From positions 1-7,087 of the forward strand of contig CABURZ010000047.1 of assembly GCA_902494065.1 (NCBI GenBank): a stretch of DNA of 7,087 nt, in the 5' to 3' direction. The position numbers and the translations under genes are program-made. This DNA is from an uncultured Sneathia sp. (GTDB lineage: Bacteria > Fusobacteriota > Fusobacteriia > Fusobacteriales > Leptotrichiaceae). Under the pieces are notes generated by a model, which saw nothing but the letters and a program-made list of their open reading frames with translations, had not been told where the DNA came from and did no database searches. Below, in pieces: positions 4,399 through 7,087 of this stretch (the first letter of the stretch is position 1; every line of letters starts with the position of its first letter).

Positions 4399-7087
4399 TT
4401 ATACTTCTTCTTCACTTATTTCTTCTAATTCAGTGATTTTTAAATCTGCATAATCCTTAAATCCTGTTCCACCCGGTATTTTTTTACCTATTATTACATT
4501 TTCTTTTAATCCTTCAAGTCTATCTAATTTACCTTCAATAGCTGCATTTGCTAAAACTTTTGTTGTTTCTTGGAATGAAGATGCTGATATAAAGCTTTCT
4601 GTATTTACAGCAGCCTTTGTTATACCTTGAATAATAGGCTCATATTGAGCAGGTTTCTTACCTTCCTCAACTTTTTTTCTATTAATTTTTTCTATTAATT
4701 TTTTGTCAACTAATTCTTCTTCTAAGAATAATGTAGATCCACTATCAATAATCTTAACTTTTTGGAACATTTGTTTAACAATAATTTCTATATGTTTGTC
4801 ATTAACTGTAACACCTTGTCCTCTATAAACACCTTGTACTGATTCTAGAATAAATTGTTGTGCTGCAACTTCTCCTTTTACTCTTAACATATCGTGTGGT
4901 GATATAGGACCATCTGTTATTTTAGCTCCTTTTTCAATTAACATTTCATTTGTTACAACTAAACGTTCTCCACCTTGTATTGTGTATTGCTTAATTTCTT
5001 CTCCACTTTCTGGATCAACTATTGATATATTTCTAGCTCCACGTTTATTCTTTGAATCTTCCTTAAATATTACACGCCCTGCAACATCTGATAAAAGTGC
5101 CTTACCTTTAGGGTTTCTTGCTTCAAATAATTCTTGAACACGAGGTAGACCTCCTGTAATATCCTTAGTTCCTTCATCAGTTTTAACAATTTTTGCTATT
5201 ATATCTCCTGAATTAACATGATCTTTTTCAGAATACATTAAATATGCTCCATACGGTATACTATATTCTGCAATTTTTTTATTTGTTTTTTCATCAAATA
5301 TTATAGCTCTTGGATTTATTTCGTTATTTTCACTAGGTTTTATAGCTAATTTTTCCACAACATTATACTTAATATCTACATTTTCTTTAATATATATATC
5401 TCTGTATTCAATTTTACCTGTTTTTGTAGCAATTATAGGAGTTTGGAATGGATCAAATTCTACTATAATTTCACCTTTTTTAACCTTTTCTCCATTTTTA
5501 AAGTTAAGAGTTGCCCCACTAGGTATTTCATATCTGTGTTTTCCAACTATTGCCTTTGCTGTTTGTGTTGCAACTATTTCTCTACCAGATTCATCTGTAA
5601 TTAACTCTAAATCTATATACTTAATTTTTCCACCGTCTATTGCCTTATAATTTGATTGAACAGCGGCTGCTTGTGCAACCCCTCCTGTATGGAAAGTACG
5701 CATTGTAAGTTGTGTACCAGGTTCTCCTATTGATTGAGCTGCTATAACACCAACTGCTTCACCATTTAAGATTTCTTTATGGTTAGATAAATCTATACCA
5801 TAACATTTTCTACATACACCTTTATTTTCCAATTTACAAGTTAGTGGACTTCTTACCATTACTTCAGTAATACCTAATTCTTTAATTTTATCATTTAGTT
5901 CATCTGTAACCATAGTATTGTATTTTGCAATAACTTCACCGTCAAACACTAAATCTCTTGCTAATCTTCTACCATAAATTCTTTCTGATAATGGTTCTAT
6001 AACTTCCCCTGCATCAACCAAGCTTGAAACTAAAATTCCTTCTCCCTTGCAACCACAATCATCTTTTTTAATTATAACTTCATGTGATATATCTACTAGT
6101 CTTCTAGTTAAATATCCTGAATCGGCAGTTCTTAAAGCTCTATCTGAAGATCCTTTTCTCGCACCATGTGATGACATGAAAAAGTCTAATACACTAAGTC
6201 CTTCTCTAAAATTAACCCTTATAGGTTTTTCCATAATTCTTCCTTGTGTATCTGCCATAAGTCCACGCATTCCTGCTAATTGTCTCATTTGTGCAATACT
6301 ACCTCTGGCTCCTGAAGTTGCCATCATATATACTGGGTTAAATTCATCTAGATTATCCATCATATCTTTTGTAACTTGTTCTGTTACACCAGACCAAATT
6401 TCAACAGTTCTTCTGTATCTTTCATCGTTAATAATTTTACCTTGTCTATATTCTTCATCAACTTCTAATACTTTTTTGTCTGCTTCTTCTAATAGATTCT
6501 TCTTTGTAGAAGGTATTTCTAAGTCTTCAACACTTACAGTAACACCAGCTAATGTACCATAGTGGTATCCAAATTCTTTAATTTTATCCAACAATTCAGC
6601 AGTTTTTTGTGGTCCAAATTTCTTATATAACTCTGATATTAAATTAGCTATTTGTTTTTTACCATATGTTAATGTATAATTTCTAACTTCTTGAGGTAAC
6701 ATTGTTGAAAACATTAATCTTCCTGGTGTTGTATCAACTAACTCTCCATTTATTCTTACTTTTACAACAGCATGTGTTCCTATTTTACCATTTTGGTATG
6801 CTGTAATAAGTTGGTTTTTATTTGAGAATAATAAGCCTTCTCCCTTTTCACCTTTTCTTGTTGTTGTCATATAATAGCATCCCATAACCATATCTTGTGA
6901 TGGTACAGCTATAGGTTTTCCACTTGATGGTGATAATAGGTTATTTGTTGATAACATCAATAATTTTGCTTCCATTTGTGATTCTGGTGATAATACCAAG
7001 TGAACAGCCATTTGGTCACCATCAAAATCGGCATTAAATGCTGCACAAACTAGAGGATGCAATCTCATAGCCTTACCTTCTATTAAA
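4399..7087 (-). CDS. rpoC: DNA-directed RNA polymerase beta' subunit, C-terminal part (5' end beyond window)
   Basis: This is the beta' subunit, half of the catalytic core of RNA polymerase. The frame stays open to the right edge: codons upstream of the Met at 7068 read LIEGKA, the usual lead-in to the active-site segment, so that Met is internal and the gene is partial. Numbering from it, NADFDGD (12-18) carries the three Mg-binding Asp. The bridge helix region (about 291-332) contains SSHGARKGSSDRALRTADSG. The second zinc site is Cys338 or Cys340 with Cys411, Cys419 and Cys422. The trigger loop follows (GEAVGVIAAQSIGEPGTQ, then MRTFHTGG). About 170 residues (465-635) separate FHTGG from DITGGLPRVQELFEARNPKG, which matches the position and size of the SI3 insert of E. 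coli. The C-terminal SFQETTKVLANAAIEGK motif is complete and the gene ends in TAA. gmk follows after 12 bases. Identity is certain; only the N-terminal third or so is missing. Confidence 0.98.
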   Translation of the reverse strand, partial: LIEGKAMRLHPLVCAAFNADFDGDQMAVHLVLSPESQMEAKLLMLSTNNLLSPSSGKPIAVPSQDMVMGCYYMTTTRKGEKGEGLLFSNKNQLITAYQNGKIGTHAVVKVRINGELVDTTPGRLMFSTMLPQEVRNYTLTYGKKQIANLISELYKKFGPQKTAELLDKIKEFGYHYGTLAGVTVSVEDLEIPSTKKNLLEEADKKVLEVDEEYRQGKIINDERYRRTVEIWSGVTEQVTKDMMDNLDEFNPVYMMATSGARGSIAQMRQLAGMRGLMADTQGRIMEKPIRVNFREGLSVLDFFMSSHGARKGSSDRALRTADSGYLTRRLVDISHEVIIKKDDCGCKGEGILVSSLVDAGEVIEPLSERIYGRRLARDLVFDGEVIAKYNTMVTDELNDKIKELGITEVMVRSPLTCKLENKGVCRKCYGIDLSNHKEILNGEAVGVIAAQSIGEPGTQLTMRTFHTGGVAQAAAVQSNYKAIDGGKIKYIDLELITDESGREIVATQTAKAIVGKHRYEIPSGATLNFKNGEKVKKGEIIVEFDPFQTPIIATKTGKIEYRDIYIKENVDIKYNVVEKLAIKPSENNEINPRAIIFDEKTNKKIAEYSIPYGAYLMYSEKDHVNSGDIIAKIVKTDEGTKDITGGLPRVQELFEARNPKGKALLSDVAGRVIFKEDSKNKRGARNISIVDPESGEEIKQYTIQGGERLVVTNEMLIEKGAKITDGPISPHDMLRVKGEVAAQQFILESVQGVYRGQGVTVNDKHIEIIVKQMFQKVKIIDSGSTLFLEEELVDKKLIEKINRKKVEEGKKPAQYEPIIQGITKAAVNTESFISASSFQETTKVLANAAIEGKLDRLEGLKENVIIGKKIPGGTGFKDYADLKITELEEISEEEV

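Noticed and set aside
4676..4704. Near-perfect 13-base tandem repeat (TTTCTATTAATTT unit)
   Set aside because: Lies in frame in rpoC, encoding part of KKLIEKINRKK; short and explained by AT-rich Lys/Ile codon use.
6047..6562. 171-codon open frame on the plus strand inside rpoC
   Set aside because: It is antisense to highly conserved beta' sequence, including the bridge helix; composition is that of a reverse-complement shadow and there is no recognisable domain.
1..7087. CRISPR arrays, tRNA or rRNA genes, insertion sequences, toxin-antitoxin or defence genes
   Set aside because: None seen: no spaced direct repeats, cloverleaf, transposase motifs or inverted terminal repeats; the coding space is fully taken by core housekeeping genes.

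Overview
This window is a strongly AT-rich bacterial segment in which every recognisable gene lies on the minus strand. Read in transcription order (right to left) they are rpoC (3' part, running off the right edge), gmk, rpoZ, dnaG, rpoD and ridA. The run closes with a clear intrinsic terminator, followed by about 300 bases of AT-rich non-coding sequence that ends at the left edge in a run of 14 C. The high A+T, Shine-Dalgarno-type starts, a beta' subunit carrying the Gram-negative-type insert in its trigger loop, and the gene content suggest a low-GC Gram-negative lineage. My best guess is Fusobacteriota, possibly Leptotrichiaceae (Leptotrichia, Sneathia, Streptobacillus relatives). This is inference from style and not a database match.

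Layout: rpoC ends 12 bases before gmk. gmk and rpoZ overlap by 26 bases. rpoZ and dnaG are separated by 55 bases that contain a strong sigma-70-type promoter (TTGACA, 16 bases, TATACT). dnaG and rpoD overlap by 32 bases if the better-supported rpoD start is used. rpoD and ridA are separated by 12 bases, with the ridA ribosome binding site touching the rpoD stop codon. The packing implies one long transcript coming from the rpoBC side, plus an extra entry point just before dnaG-rpoD.

Functionally this is an information-processing operon. It encodes three RNA polymerase parts (beta', omega and the primary sigma factor), the replication primase, and guanylate kinase, which makes GDP for GTP/dGTP supply. 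RidA, an enamine/imine deaminase, is the metabolic passenger at the end. It resembles the classical macromolecular synthesis operon core (dnaG-rpoD) joined to gmk-rpoZ and to the rpoBC cluster, with no rpsU in front of dnaG.

The most notable observation is in DnaG. All four residues that normally bind zinc in its N-terminal CHC2 domain are replaced (Ser, Lys, Asp, Ser), while the surrounding fold motifs and the catalytic TOPRIM residues are intact. The primase also has a strongly basic linker before its C-terminal helicase-binding region. I found no mobile element, CRISPR array, tRNA, rRNA or obviously novel multi-gene system here.
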